From JAVVEG01 sp041751425 (GTDB taxonomy: Bacteria; Pseudomonadota; Gammaproteobacteria; Pseudomonadales; Pseudohongiellaceae), in the NCBI GenBank assembly GCA_041751425.1, contig JBGSXL010000007.1:248001-312000 (forward strand): 64,000 nucleotides of DNA, written 5' to 3'. The stretch's first letter is position 1. The number at the start of each line of letters is the position of its first letter. The position numbers and the translations under genes were made by a program. The notes below the pieces were generated by a model that was not told the origin of the DNA, did no database searches, and saw nothing but the letters and a program-made list of their open reading frames with translations. Shown piece by piece: positions 16,187 through 25,012 of the stretch.

Positions 16187-17002
16187 CTACAGGAACAGCC
16201 AAAGCAGGAACACACCGAGGGCGATGCGATAAATCACAAAGGGCAGCATGCCAACGCGCTGAATAAATACCAGAAAGTAATGAATGCACAGGTAAGCGCT
16301 CAGGCCGGACAATAAGGTACCCGCCAGTATCGGGGCCCAGGCAACCGACTCACCGGTTTCCAACAATTTCGCAGTCTCCAGAAAGCAGGCTACGATAATT
16401 ACGGGAATCGACAACAGAAACGAGAAGCGCGCGGCAGATTGCCGGCTCAAGCCAAGCATCAACCCGGCAGTCATCGTTATACCTGAGCGTGAAGTCCCGG
16501 GAAACAGCGAGACGGCCTGAGCACAACCAATAAACAGGACCTCTTTCCAGCCGAGGGTGTATTCGTCACGCGCTCCCTTGTGCTGATAATCAGCCCAGGC
16601 CAATACCAAACCAAACACAATCAAGCCGCTTGCCAGATACAGAGGGGAGCGCAGTACCGTACCAATCAGTTCCTCGAAAATAAAACCGAGTATCCCCACG
16701 GGAATTGTTCCCAGTATCACTGCCCATGCCAGGCGGGCTTCAGCATCCTGTTTGCTATTCATCGTTTTAGACAGGCCGGGCAATGAGCGCAACCAGTTGC
16801 TACTCAGACTGATTATTTCGTGTCTGAAATAGATAAATACTGCCGCAAGACTGCCGAAATGCAGGGCGACATCAAAGGCGAGCCCCTGATCTTCCCAACC
16901 CGTCAAAATGGGAACCAGTATCAAATGTGCTGAACTTGAGACAGGCAGGAATTCGGTGAGTCCCTGTACCAAGGCTAGAACGACAATTTGCAGCCAATCC
17001 AT
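16187..17002 (-). CDS. uppP: Undecaprenyl-diphosphatase UppP (BacA)
   Basis: Inner-membrane enzyme that recycles undecaprenyl diphosphate to the monophosphate carrier for peptidoglycan and O-antigen synthesis and confers bacitracin tolerance. The signature QGLTEFLPVSSSAHLILV (residues 14-31) and the second catalytic block FPGTSRSGITMTAG are intact; about eight hydrophobic helices follow the family plan. Start at 17002 gives 271 aa, the usual length, with GGGA seven bases upstream; the frame stays open to 17116 but that extension has no homology. Transcribed alone. Confidence 0.95.
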   Translation of the reverse strand: MDWLQIVVLALVQGLTEFLPVSSSAHLILVPILTGWEDQGLAFDVALHFGSLAAVFIYFRHEIISLSSNWLRSLPGLSKTMNSKQDAEARLAWAVILGTIPVGILGFIFEELIGTVLRSPLYLASGLIVFGLVLAWADYQHKGARDEYTLGWKEVLFIGCAQAVSLFPGTSRSGITMTAGLMLGLSRQSAARFSFLLSIPVIIVACFLETAKLLETGESVAWAPILAGTLLSGLSAYLCIHYFLVFIQRVGMLPFVIYRIALGVFLLWLFL

Positions 17003-17203
17003 GAAAATTCCCGGCAAAAATAGTTGGCAGCGATTATGACCCGCCGCTGCCAACGCAAACAAGCATTGCTTTCGTGATGAGGTAAAAGGGCGCATGGAAC
17101 GATTAAAATTGGACAAACCTTATAGAACCATCTAAACCTGTTTGTAATGGCTGTCATATTCAGTGGCATGCCAGATTCCGGAACCGATGAAGGAGTTCTG
17201 ACT

Positions 17204-17494
17204 ATGGAGTCATCCGCGATGGAGCGCAGTGAGTCTTTGGTAGAAAAAGATCATCCACAAACACTGTTCACGAAAGACGTAGAGCAAGGTGGCAAGAAAG
17301 TCCGTATAGAGGTGCAAGCCGCGGATCCGGAGAAATGGTTGCTGCGCATAGTAGGCAAACGCGGCCAATTGACTGAATGGACCGAAATGTACACAACACC
17401 ACTTGCAGCTTTCAGTGCTGGCCTGGCCGCAATCAAATACGAAGGTATTGATGAATTCTACGAAGACCCGGTTCTGACTTACCTGCATAAATAG
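17204..17494 (+). CDS. Hypothetical 96-aa protein
   Basis: Not recognised. The ATG at 17204 is chosen over in-frame ATGs at 17147 and 17168 because it has a strong AAGGAG box 8 nt upstream. The sequence is mixed charged, without membrane segments, and the middle KKVRIEVQAADPEKWLLRIV plus the C-terminal EGIDEFYEDPVLTYL look like a small alpha/beta domain. It precedes the acyl-CoA dehydrogenase operon by 280 bp and is probably a separate unit. Confidence 0.65.
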   Translation: MESSAMERSESLVEKDHPQTLFTKDVEQGGKKVRIEVQAADPEKWLLRIVGKRGQLTEWTEMYTTPLAAFSAGLAAIKYEGIDEFYEDPVLTYLHK

Positions 17495-17774
17495 GCCTTG
17501 CTCGAGCCGCCTTGAAAATTGCCCGAACACTTGCTCGATATTTTATTTTCATGGCCATTAAAAAGTGTTAAAGTCGCCCTGCTTTATTGAGGCGGGTGGC
17601 TTTGTGCTGGCTGAAAATAGCCCAACCCTGTACTCTGCCCTCCTGATTTTGCACGTGTGTGCATTCTTAGTTAAAAGCGTATTTCACTCGTAGTAACTGC
17701 ATTCCGATTGCGGATCAAAACACGATTTCAATTTTGCAGATTGCTGATTTTATTATGTTTTCAGGAGAGTCCCT

Positions 17775-18974
17775 GTGAATGCAGATTTTACTGCCGATGA
17801 GTTAGAGTTTCAGAAACAAGTCCGTGATTTTCTGGAAACAGAGTTCCCGAAAGATATCAAATACAAGGTGGATAACGGCATTCGTCTGGAAAAGGATGAT
17901 TTTGTTCGCTGGCAAAAAATTCTCTACAAGAAAGGCTGGGCGGCACCGAATTGGCCGGAAGAATACGGCGGTACCGGTTGGACTCACTCACAAAAATATA
18001 TTTTCGCCCTGGAGATGGGCCTGATAGGTGCTATGGAGCCGGTTGCCTTTGGCATGAAAATGGTTGCTCCGGTCATCTACACTTACGGCAATGACGAGCA
18101 AAAACAACGCTTCCTGCCGGATATCCTGGCCAGCAATGTCTGGTGGTGTCAGGGCTATTCAGAGCCCAATGCCGGCTCAGACCTGGCGTCGTTGAAGACG
18201 ACAGCCTTACGCGATGGCGATCATTATGTCGTCAACGGTACAAAGACCTGGAATACCCTGGGGCAACACGCCGACTGGATATTCTGCCTGGTACGCACAG
18301 ACAACACGGTCAAGAAACAGGAAGGCATCAGTTTTCTGTTGATCGATATGAAGACACCTGGCATTAAACTGTCACCCATTTATTTGCTGGACGGCGAACC
18401 GGAAGTGAACGAAGTGCATTTCGACAATGTGCGCGTACCTGTGGATAACCTGATAGGCGAAGAGAACAAGGGCTGGACCTATGCCAAGGTATTGCTGACC
18501 CACGAGCGAACCAATATCGCTCAGGTTCCTAACTCAAAGCTTAAACTGAAAAAACTTCGAGAACTGGCGGCGAAAGCCAGCGACGGTTTCGGTGGCACTC
18601 TGCTGGACGATCCGGTGTTTGCCAAAAAACTGGCGGAAACCGAGATTCAGGTATTGGCATTGGAGTTCGCGGAGTTGCGGACACTGGCAGCGGTGAGTGT
18701 AGGCAAAGCGCCAGGACCGGAGTCTTCCATTCTGAAAATTGTTGGCACCGAAGCAGCACAGTATCTGGATGAACTTTTCATGGAAGTAGCCGCGTATCAC
18801 AGTTTGCCGCATGTGCCGGAGCAATTTGCGGAAGGTTTCAACGGAGAGTTCGTTGGTACCGGCACGGCTGCTGCCACATCGAACACGTATTTCAATAACC
18901 GCAAGAAATCCATCTACGGCGGTTCCAATGAAATTCAGAAGAACATAATTTCCAAAGCTGTTCTGGGTCTGTAA
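17775..18974 (+). CDS. Acyl-CoA dehydrogenase, large (alpha) subunit of a two-subunit enzyme (PimC-like)
   Basis: FAD enzyme of 399 aa resembling the pimeloyl-CoA dehydrogenase large subunit. Visible are GWAAPNWPEEYGGTGWTHSQ, the flavin/substrate block WWCQGYSEPNAGSDLASL and the C-terminal YGGSNEIQKNIISK. The Glu of short/medium-chain enzymes (YEG motif) is a Gly here; Glu244 in LTHERTNIA lies where isovaleryl-CoA dehydrogenase and the mycobacterial ChsE4 type have their base, so it is the likely catalytic residue. It is followed after 29 nt by the beta subunit, then a phosphatase and a kinase, all co-oriented. Confidence 0.9.
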   Translation: MNADFTADELEFQKQVRDFLETEFPKDIKYKVDNGIRLEKDDFVRWQKILYKKGWAAPNWPEEYGGTGWTHSQKYIFALEMGLIGAMEPVAFGMKMVAPVIYTYGNDEQKQRFLPDILASNVWWCQGYSEPNAGSDLASLKTTALRDGDHYVVNGTKTWNTLGQHADWIFCLVRTDNTVKKQEGISFLLIDMKTPGIKLSPIYLLDGEPEVNEVHFDNVRVPVDNLIGEENKGWTYAKVLLTHERTNIAQVPNSKLKLKKLRELAAKASDGFGGTLLDDPVFAKKLAETEIQVLALEFAELRTLAAVSVGKAPGPESSILKIVGTEAAQYLDELFMEVAAYHSLPHVPEQFAEGFNGEFVGTGTAAATSNTYFNNRKKSIYGGSNEIQKNIISKAVLGL

Positions 18975-19003
18975 GGCCAGGATTTGATTCAAGAGGATGT
19001 ATC

Positions 19004-20143
19004 GTGGATTTTTCTTATAGCGAAGAGCAGCAGATGCTGCAGGACAGCGTTCAGAAGTTTGTGCACAACCAATATGATTTTGAAACCCGCAAGGGCGTAC
19101 TAAAAAGCGCGCAGGGCTTTAGTGAAAAGAACTGGCAGTTGTTTGCTGAACTGGGTTGGTTGACCGTTCCTTTCAAAGAAGAGGATGGGGGGTTTGGCGG
19201 TTCTGCTGTCGACCTGATGGTTATGATGGAGGAGTTTGGCAAGGGCATGGTTGTCGAGCCTTTCTTGCCAACAGCAGTTATCGCTGGCGGCTTGATCAGT
19301 GTGTTGGGAAATCAGCAGCAAAAAGACGAACTGATTACAGGCATCATGGAAGGCAAGTTGCAATTGGCTTGTGCTTATACTGAAGCGGGCAGTCGCTACA
19401 ACCTTGCCAACGTTGCGACTACTGCGCGCAAAGATGGCGATAAATATGTCATCGATGGCGAAAAAATTCTGGTGTTGAACGGACCGGCTGCAGACAAGAT
19501 TCTGGTTGTGACACGCACCAGCGGCAGTAATCTGGACAACGAAGGGATATCCATTTTTGTCGTTGCTGCAGATACCGCAGGCATCAAGCGCACAGCGTAT
19601 AGCGCAGTCGATGGTCATCGCGCCGCCGAAATCAAATTCGACTCAGTCTCCGTGCCTGGCAGTCAATTGCTTGGCGCGGAAGGCAAGGCCTTACCCGCAC
19701 TGCAAAACACGATAGATCGTGCCACGCTGGCAGTTTGCGCTGAAGCGGTTGGAGCCATGGGTATGTTGTTGAGCAAAACCGTGGAATACAGCAAGACACG
19801 CAAGCAGTTCGGTACGGCCATTGGCACGTTCCAGGCCCTGCAACACCGCATGGCGGACATGTTTGTGGAATGCGAACTGGCCAAATCCATCGTCATCATG
19901 GCGGCTATGAAGCTGGATGGAAATGATTCGGCAGCTGATAAGGCACGCAGTGTCTCCGCAGCGAAGAGCAAGGTAGGTCGCGCCATGCGTAAGGTGGGCC
20001 AGGAAGCCGTACAGTTGCATGGTGGAATAGCAGTTACCGATGAACTGGATGTAGGGCACTACTTCAAGCGCGTCACTACCATCGAACATCTGTTTGGCAA
20101 CACTGACTTTCACACAATGCGGTTCGCAAGCATCCGTGAGTGA
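19004..20143 (+). CDS. Acyl-CoA dehydrogenase, small (beta) subunit (PimD-like)
   Basis: 379-aa partner of the preceding gene. The N-terminal helix MDFSYSEEQQMLQDSVQKF, the LHGGIAVTDELDVGHYFKR segment and the KTRKQFGTAIGTFQALQHRM block identify the fold. It lacks a Glu at both known base positions (IDRATLA where the alpha subunit has HERTNIA; IEHLFGN where others have YEGTSQ), as expected if each alpha-beta pair has a single active site. GTG start with AGAGG upstream. The next gene starts inside its last codons. Confidence 0.9.
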   Translation: MDFSYSEEQQMLQDSVQKFVHNQYDFETRKGVLKSAQGFSEKNWQLFAELGWLTVPFKEEDGGFGGSAVDLMVMMEEFGKGMVVEPFLPTAVIAGGLISVLGNQQQKDELITGIMEGKLQLACAYTEAGSRYNLANVATTARKDGDKYVIDGEKILVLNGPAADKILVVTRTSGSNLDNEGISIFVVAADTAGIKRTAYSAVDGHRAAEIKFDSVSVPGSQLLGAEGKALPALQNTIDRATLAVCAEAVGAMGMLLSKTVEYSKTRKQFGTAIGTFQALQHRMADMFVECELAKSIVIMAAMKLDGNDSAADKARSVSAAKSKVGRAMRKVGQEAVQLHGGIAVTDELDVGHYFKRVTTIEHLFGNTDFHTMRFASIRE

Positions 20144-20846
20144 ACTGGTATTCGTCCGTCATGGTCAGGCGTCTTTTGGCGCTGAATCCTATGACAAACT
20201 GAGTCCCTTGGGAGTACGTCAAATTGAGGTGCTTGCTGACTATTGGCAAAGCATTGGCGAAAAGTTTGATCATGTCTACAGTGGTGATTTGTTGCGCCAG
20301 AAAGAAACCGCGGAAGGCCTGCTGTCTCTGGTGAACGGGCATCCAACGCAAGCAACTGTCAAGCCTGGTTTTAATGAATATAATGGCGGTCCGATCATGG
20401 AGATTTATCTGCGTGATCATGCGGCAACAGAAGGAATTGGAGCCGGCATTACAGGCTCTATCCATGAGCGCAAACTGTTTCAACAGGTGTTTGAGGCAGC
20501 AACCGGCAAATGGATTGCCGGGGAGTTAATCGCAACCGCACTGGATGCGGAGTTTGAAACCTGGAGCGATTTCAAAGTACGTGTGCGTGCTGCCATCGAC
20601 GCTTTAATGCAATCGCATGGCAGCGGCAGCCGGGTTTTGATTGCCACGTCCGGCGGTGTTATAGCGCTGGCTTTGCAGCACGTTTTGAATTTGCCGGATC
20701 GCCACGCTCTGGCGGTCAACTGGATGGTGAACAACAGCTCGGTAACACGCATACGCTACGGCGCGGGCAGAATGTCATTAAGCTTGTTCAATGGATTGTC
20801 GCATCTTGAGAAACCGGAACATCAGGAACTGATTACGTTCCGTTAA
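20136..20846 (+). CDS. Histidine phosphatase family protein
   Basis: 236-aa cytosolic enzyme of the phosphoglycerate mutase/histidine phosphatase superfamily. The RHG motif FVRHGQASFG at residues 6-15 carries the phosphorylated His, and the later LIATSGGVIALALQHV block has Ser-Gly where the second catalytic His usually sits, which is worth noting. Start is the GTG at 20136, overlapping the preceding gene as GTGAGTGA. Tight coupling to a dehydrogenase pair and a kinase suggests a role on a phosphorylated metabolite or CoA intermediate. Confidence 0.87.
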   Translation: MSELVFVRHGQASFGAESYDKLSPLGVRQIEVLADYWQSIGEKFDHVYSGDLLRQKETAEGLLSLVNGHPTQATVKPGFNEYNGGPIMEIYLRDHAATEGIGAGITGSIHERKLFQQVFEAATGKWIAGELIATALDAEFETWSDFKVRVRAAIDALMQSHGSGSRVLIATSGGVIALALQHVLNLPDRHALAVNWMVNNSSVTRIRYGAGRMSLSLFNGLSHLEKPEHQELITFR

Positions 20847-20900
20847 ATGGTCAGGGATACAAAAAAACCAGACCAATAACAAGTTGGCCAGGACGAAACT

Positions 20901-21977
20901 GTGAGTAATGACAAGCTGATTGATCAAGCACAGGCAGTGCGGGTGGGAGAAGAGCTGGATCTGGATCTGTTGCGTGAATATCTGCGCCCGGTGCTGGGTT
21001 CACAGGCTGCAAATCTGCAGGTCAGACAATTTCCCGGTGGCTATTCCAATCTTACCTACCTGCTTACAGCTGGCACCGAACAATGGGTGCTGCGCCGCCC
21101 ACCGTTTGGCAGCAAAGTAAAATCCGCACACGATATGGGCAGGGAATTTCGCATTCTGTCTGCGTTGGAAAAAGTATTTTCCTACGGTCCACGTCCCATT
21201 CATTTCTGTGAAGACCATGCGATACTCGGCTGTGATTTTTATGTCATGTCCTATATCGAAGGTATCGTTGTCCGCAGAGAGTATCCGCCAGAGTTGCAAT
21301 TGAGCTCAGCGCAGGTGCGTGAACAGTTCTACGCGTTTTTCGATGTGTTGGGTGAATTGCATTCCGTTGACCTGAAGCAGGCCGGTCTGGATACTTTTGG
21401 CCGTCCTGAGGGATATGTTGCCCGCCAGGTTGAAGGGTGGAGTAACCGTTTCGTCAATGCAGTAACTCCTGATACAGCAAACTTCGACGACATCATGCAG
21501 TGGCTGCACGATCGCATGCCAGTCGAGAGTGGAATAGCTAGCATAATCCATAACGATTACAAATTGGATAATGTCATTTGGGCGCCAGATAACCCACTAA
21601 AGGTTATCGGTGTGCTGGATTGGGAGATGGCAACTGTTGGTGATCCGCTTATGGATCTGGGTTGCACACTGGGATACTGGGTAGAGGAAAGCGATCCGGA
21701 ATTCTTTCGCCAGTTCCGTGCCATGCCAAGTGATGCCCCGGGGGCTCCGACACGCGCAGAGATCGTCGCACGCTTCAGTGAGCGCACGGGTCTTTCCGTG
21801 GCTAAATTTGATTTCTATTTCTGCTTCGGGATGTTCCGCCTGGCGGTTATTGGTCAGCAGATTTACTATCGTTATCATCAGGGTTTGACCAGGGACCCGC
21901 GTTTCGGTCGTTTGGTAGACAAGGTGCACAGCCTCAAATCCATGTGTGATTTGCTGATCAAAAAATCTGATCTGTGA
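20901..21977 (+). CDS. APH-fold phosphotransferase family protein (ACAD10/LvaA-like kinase)
   Basis: 358-aa kinase-fold protein of the aminoglycoside phosphotransferase superfamily. The nucleotide loop FPGGYSNLTYLL, the catalytic IIHNDYKLDNVIW (Asp within HND) and the metal motif VLDWEMATVGDPLMDLG are intact. This subfamily is the one fused to acyl-CoA dehydrogenase in ACAD10/11 and found as LvaA in Pseudomonas putida, where it phosphorylates 4-hydroxyacyl-CoA. Its position beside two dehydrogenase genes supports that chemistry here. Antibiotic resistance is unlikely. Confidence 0.88.
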   Translation: MSNDKLIDQAQAVRVGEELDLDLLREYLRPVLGSQAANLQVRQFPGGYSNLTYLLTAGTEQWVLRRPPFGSKVKSAHDMGREFRILSALEKVFSYGPRPIHFCEDHAILGCDFYVMSYIEGIVVRREYPPELQLSSAQVREQFYAFFDVLGELHSVDLKQAGLDTFGRPEGYVARQVEGWSNRFVNAVTPDTANFDDIMQWLHDRMPVESGIASIIHNDYKLDNVIWAPDNPLKVIGVLDWEMATVGDPLMDLGCTLGYWVEESDPEFFRQFRAMPSDAPGAPTRAEIVARFSERTGLSVAKFDFYFCFGMFRLAVIGQQIYYRYHQGLTRDPRFGRLVDKVHSLKSMCDLLIKKSDL

Positions 21978-21999
21978 TTACAAAGTAATTCATCTTGGC

Positions 22000-22021
22000 C
22001 CGCTTAAGGCGGTTCTCTTTT
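22000..22021 (+). terminator. Weak Rho-independent terminator
   Basis: CCGC-TTAAG-GCGG stem-loop followed by TTCTCTTTT, 23 nt beyond the kinase stop. The stem is short (4 bp plus possible extension), so termination may be partial; it also lies just past the stop of the convergent AEC transporter. Confidence 0.5.
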
Positions 22022-22026
22022 CAGCC

Positions 22027-22959
22027 TTATCCCAACAACGCCAAAATAATCAGCACAGGTAACAAGCAAGCGACCGTGGATATAAGCGAGCCGGCAGCAA
22101 CAGTTGCCTGACATGCCTGATAGCGTGACGCAAAAACATAAGCACTGATACCCACCGGCATGGCTGCACCCAGCACGGCAGTTGTTGCCCACATCGGGTC
22201 AATAGTAAAGACGTGAAACATAGAGAACCAAACCAACAGCGGCAACACCATCAGCTTCAATAAAGTCATCATTAACGCCGGATTTATCTGCCCCTTCACC
22301 TGATACTGATGCAATGACGTGCCCAGTACAAACAACGCTAATGGTATGGCCGCGTTCGACAGCAAACGAATGGAATCCTGTACTGGCTGCCACAGCGGGA
22401 TATCCAACAAATTGAATAGCAAACCTGCAATCAGACTGACAGTGAGCGGGCTGCTGAGCAGTTGCCTAAACAAATTAAATAATGTTTTCAGCAAGGCTGT
22501 AAGTTCAAAATTCTCTCGTTCGGCTGCAATGGTGCCAACACTGAACAGCACCAGATTTTGAATGGCAATGATCAGGAACAGAGGCAGCAACGCTTCCTGC
22601 CCCAGCGTTTGCAGTACCAATGGAATGCCAACAATGGTTGTGTTGGAGTAGGAAGCTCCCATAGCAAAAGTCGCCTGCTGTATTGCTGAGTAAGCATACA
22701 GAAATCGCCCAATCAGCATGCTTACCAGAAACATGAGTAGCACAGCAGCGTAAAATGCCAACAGAAAACTGAAGCCTAGATCCTGCGGAATCTCCGAGTT
22801 CGCTGTATTGATAAAAAGCAGACAGGGAATAACCAGGTTGAATGTGAAACGCGACAATGCTTCACAATCGCTGCGCCGCAGAAATTCAGAACGCGCGGCG
22901 ACATACCCTGTGAAAGCGAGTGCGAGTATCGGAAAAATAGTGGCGAGTAAATTACCCAT
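22027..22959 (-). CDS. AEC family transporter (auxin efflux carrier-like permease)
   Basis: 310-aa inner-membrane protein with about ten hydrophobic helices. The FPILALAFTGYVAARSEFLR start, the MGASYSNTTIVGIPL segment in the middle and the second-half helix GAAMPVGISAYVFASRY fit the MdcF/auxin-efflux-carrier fold. Bacterial members export or import small organic acids. Its ATG overlaps the stop of the MATE gene as TGATG, so the two are translationally coupled. Substrate unknown. Confidence 0.87.
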   Translation of the reverse strand: MGNLLATIFPILALAFTGYVAARSEFLRRSDCEALSRFTFNLVIPCLLFINTANSEIPQDLGFSFLLAFYAAVLLMFLVSMLIGRFLYAYSAIQQATFAMGASYSNTTIVGIPLVLQTLGQEALLPLFLIIAIQNLVLFSVGTIAAERENFELTALLKTLFNLFRQLLSSPLTVSLIAGLLFNLLDIPLWQPVQDSIRLLSNAAIPLALFVLGTSLHQYQVKGQINPALMMTLLKLMVLPLLVWFSMFHVFTIDPMWATTAVLGAAMPVGISAYVFASRYQACQATVAAGSLISTVACLLPVLIILALLG

Positions 22960-24320
22960 CAGCTTTTTAACACAGTTTTACGACGACTCCTTTCGAAAGC
23001 CGTCTTCCAATGGCCCTGGCGAAAGATATAAAAATATAAACAGGCCTTGATCAGATAGTCCGCGATCAATGCCGCATAAATCCAGTAAACGCTCATCCCC
23101 AGCAAATAGAAAACAGCTGTCAGCAAAACTCTGCCGAACAAAAATCCAATGCCGGTTATTTTCGCAGGTGCCTTGGTATCGCCTGCACCGCGCAACGCTC
23201 CTCCCAGCGTAAATTCGATGGCCATCAACGGCTGCACGAATGCCAGCATCACCATCAGCGCCACCAGATAGTCCATCAACAAGTCACCCTCAATGAAAAA
23301 CTCGCCGATGCGACGCGCGTTCAATCCAATAACCAGTCCGATAATTAACATGGCGCTCAATGCAACCTTCACATTGCGCCATGCTGTCAGCTCAGCTTGT
23401 TCAGCCTGTTTGGCTCCCAGATGTTGGCCTACCATGGTTGAGGTCGCGATGGAGAAACCCATGCCAATCACTATCGATAACGAGAGAATATTCACCCCGA
23501 TACCATAGGCGGTAAACGCCTCGGTTCCATACAGGGAGACTACCCACATGAAGGCAATGATGGAGACATTGAAGATGGTTTGCTCGATACCGGCAGGTAC
23601 TGCGATTCTGATCAGGTGGGAAGCACGGTCGCGTTGCATGAAAACCTGTTTTACGGGCAACAGAATCAGACGTCTGCGTTGCCACATCAGAAGAAAAGCG
23701 ACAGCAACCAACAAGTAAGAAATGCCGGTCGCGTATGCAGCCCCCTGCAGACCAAATTCCGGAAATCCGAAACGCCCATACACCAGCCCATAAGCCAGGA
23801 AAATATTAATAAGATTGCCAATGGCTACAACCCAGACCGGTGTGAACGCATCGCCCGCTGCGCGCAGACCCGCCCCGATCACAGCCAGGAAAGAGAAGAA
23901 CACATTGAAGTAAACTAATATGCATAAGTACTGCGCCGAATCATGCAGATTTTCACCCTGCAAACCGAAGATGCCGACCAGCGGTTTGGCTATGAATGGG
24001 ATCAATACGCAAAGGGCCAGCGAGGCCAGCACACAAAGGAGTATGGAGAGTTTCAGTACACGGTCGGCTTCCTCATAATCCCTGGCACCCCAGGCATAGG
24101 CCACCAGAGCGGTAGTGCCAGCGGTAATGGAAAACACGATAAGCTGAATGGCCATGTAGATTCGATCCGCTGCCAATACAGCGGCTACCGCCTCTGCGCC
24201 AAGGCTCGCAACAATCTTGATGGCTGCCAAATGCACCAGCGATAGCAGCAGGTTTCCCAGGATGGTGGGGCCGGCTAACTTCAATAGGCTAAGCTTCAAA
24301 GGGGCAGGTGCTGCGGACAT
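22959..24320 (-). CDS. MATE family efflux transporter
   Basis: About 453 aa with twelve hydrophobic helices in two homologous halves. Family landmarks include LKLAGPTILGNLLLSLVHLA at the N-terminus, the LGAEAVAAVLAADRI loop, and in the second half AVPAGIEQTIFNVSIIAFMW and GALRGAGDTKAPAKITGIGF. Exports cationic drugs or metabolites with Na+ or H+. The frame opens at 24392, but the ATG at 24320 just before MSAAPAPLKLSLLK is the likely start. First gene of a two-gene unit with the AEC transporter. Confidence 0.92.
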   Translation of the reverse strand: MSAAPAPLKLSLLKLAGPTILGNLLLSLVHLAAIKIVASLGAEAVAAVLAADRIYMAIQLIVFSITAGTTALVAYAWGARDYEEADRVLKLSILLCVLASLALCVLIPFIAKPLVGIFGLQGENLHDSAQYLCILVYFNVFFSFLAVIGAGLRAAGDAFTPVWVVAIGNLINIFLAYGLVYGRFGFPEFGLQGAAYATGISYLLVAVAFLLMWQRRRLILLPVKQVFMQRDRASHLIRIAVPAGIEQTIFNVSIIAFMWVVSLYGTEAFTAYGIGVNILSLSIVIGMGFSIATSTMVGQHLGAKQAEQAELTAWRNVKVALSAMLIIGLVIGLNARRIGEFFIEGDLLMDYLVALMVMLAFVQPLMAIEFTLGGALRGAGDTKAPAKITGIGFLFGRVLLTAVFYLLGMSVYWIYAALIADYLIKACLYFYIFRQGHWKTAFERSRRKTVLKS

Positions 24321-24527
24321 GTCCTTTGCCTTGGAGTGAACAAGAGGGATTAAAAAAGAAGCGTATTTTCCTCTCATTTCGCAAATAGGCAATGCGCTTG
24401 TGAAGATAATTCCCTGATAATGGCCAAAATGCGTTATCAGCAGTTTTAGAGAGCAATGGTGGGCGCTTGACCGCCTTCAGCAGATAACGTACTTTCAGCC
24501 CCTGCCGACCCTTTATGGAGTGAATGC

Positions 24528-24965
24528 ATGCCTGAAAGATCGAACCACTTTACCGGTTTCTCCCCTGAGCATTTCAATAGCTTGAATAATGTGTTTCTGC
24601 CTACCCACTTGGGAATCAGAGTAGTTGCCGTGGATGCAGGCAAGATCACTGCCGAGTTGGACGTTGAACAGCACCATCGTGCTCCTAACGGCTATTTACA
24701 CGCAGGGGCGATAGTTACGTTGGCAGATACGGCTGCAGGCTATGGTTGTGTTGCCAATTTGCCGGAAGGCGCAAAGAATTTTACTACCATAGAGCTGAAG
24801 TCCAATTTTTTGAGCACAGTTACCGAAGGCACAATCGTCTGTGTAGCTGAAGCAGTCCATAGTGGTCGCACAACGCAATTGTGGGATGTTGTAGTCACCG
24901 ATAAAAAAAGTGGCAAGAAACTGGCGCTGTTTCGGTGTACACAAATGATTATTTATCCACGTTGA
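24528..24965 (+). CDS. PaaI-type hotdog-fold thioesterase
   Basis: 145-aa hotdog protein. The signature HHRAPNGYLHAGAIVTLADTA (about residues 46-66) holds the conserved Asn-Gly and the helix with the catalytic Asp. Likely a cytosolic acyl-CoA thioesterase of unknown specificity. It precedes the split spermidine-synthase-like pair by 47 nt and may share its transcript. Confidence 0.87.
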   Translation: MPERSNHFTGFSPEHFNSLNNVFLPTHLGIRVVAVDAGKITAELDVEQHHRAPNGYLHAGAIVTLADTAAGYGCVANLPEGAKNFTTIELKSNFLSTVTEGTIVCVAEAVHSGRTTQLWDVVVTDKKSGKKLALFRCTQMIIYPR

Positions 24966-25012
24966 CTTTTTACTGGCAGGTCGATAGCAACAAATAAGGA
25001 AAACAACACACC

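Noticed and set aside
20901..21977. Aminoglycoside resistance kinase
   Set aside because: It belongs to the ACAD-associated subfamily and sits in a fatty-acid operon.
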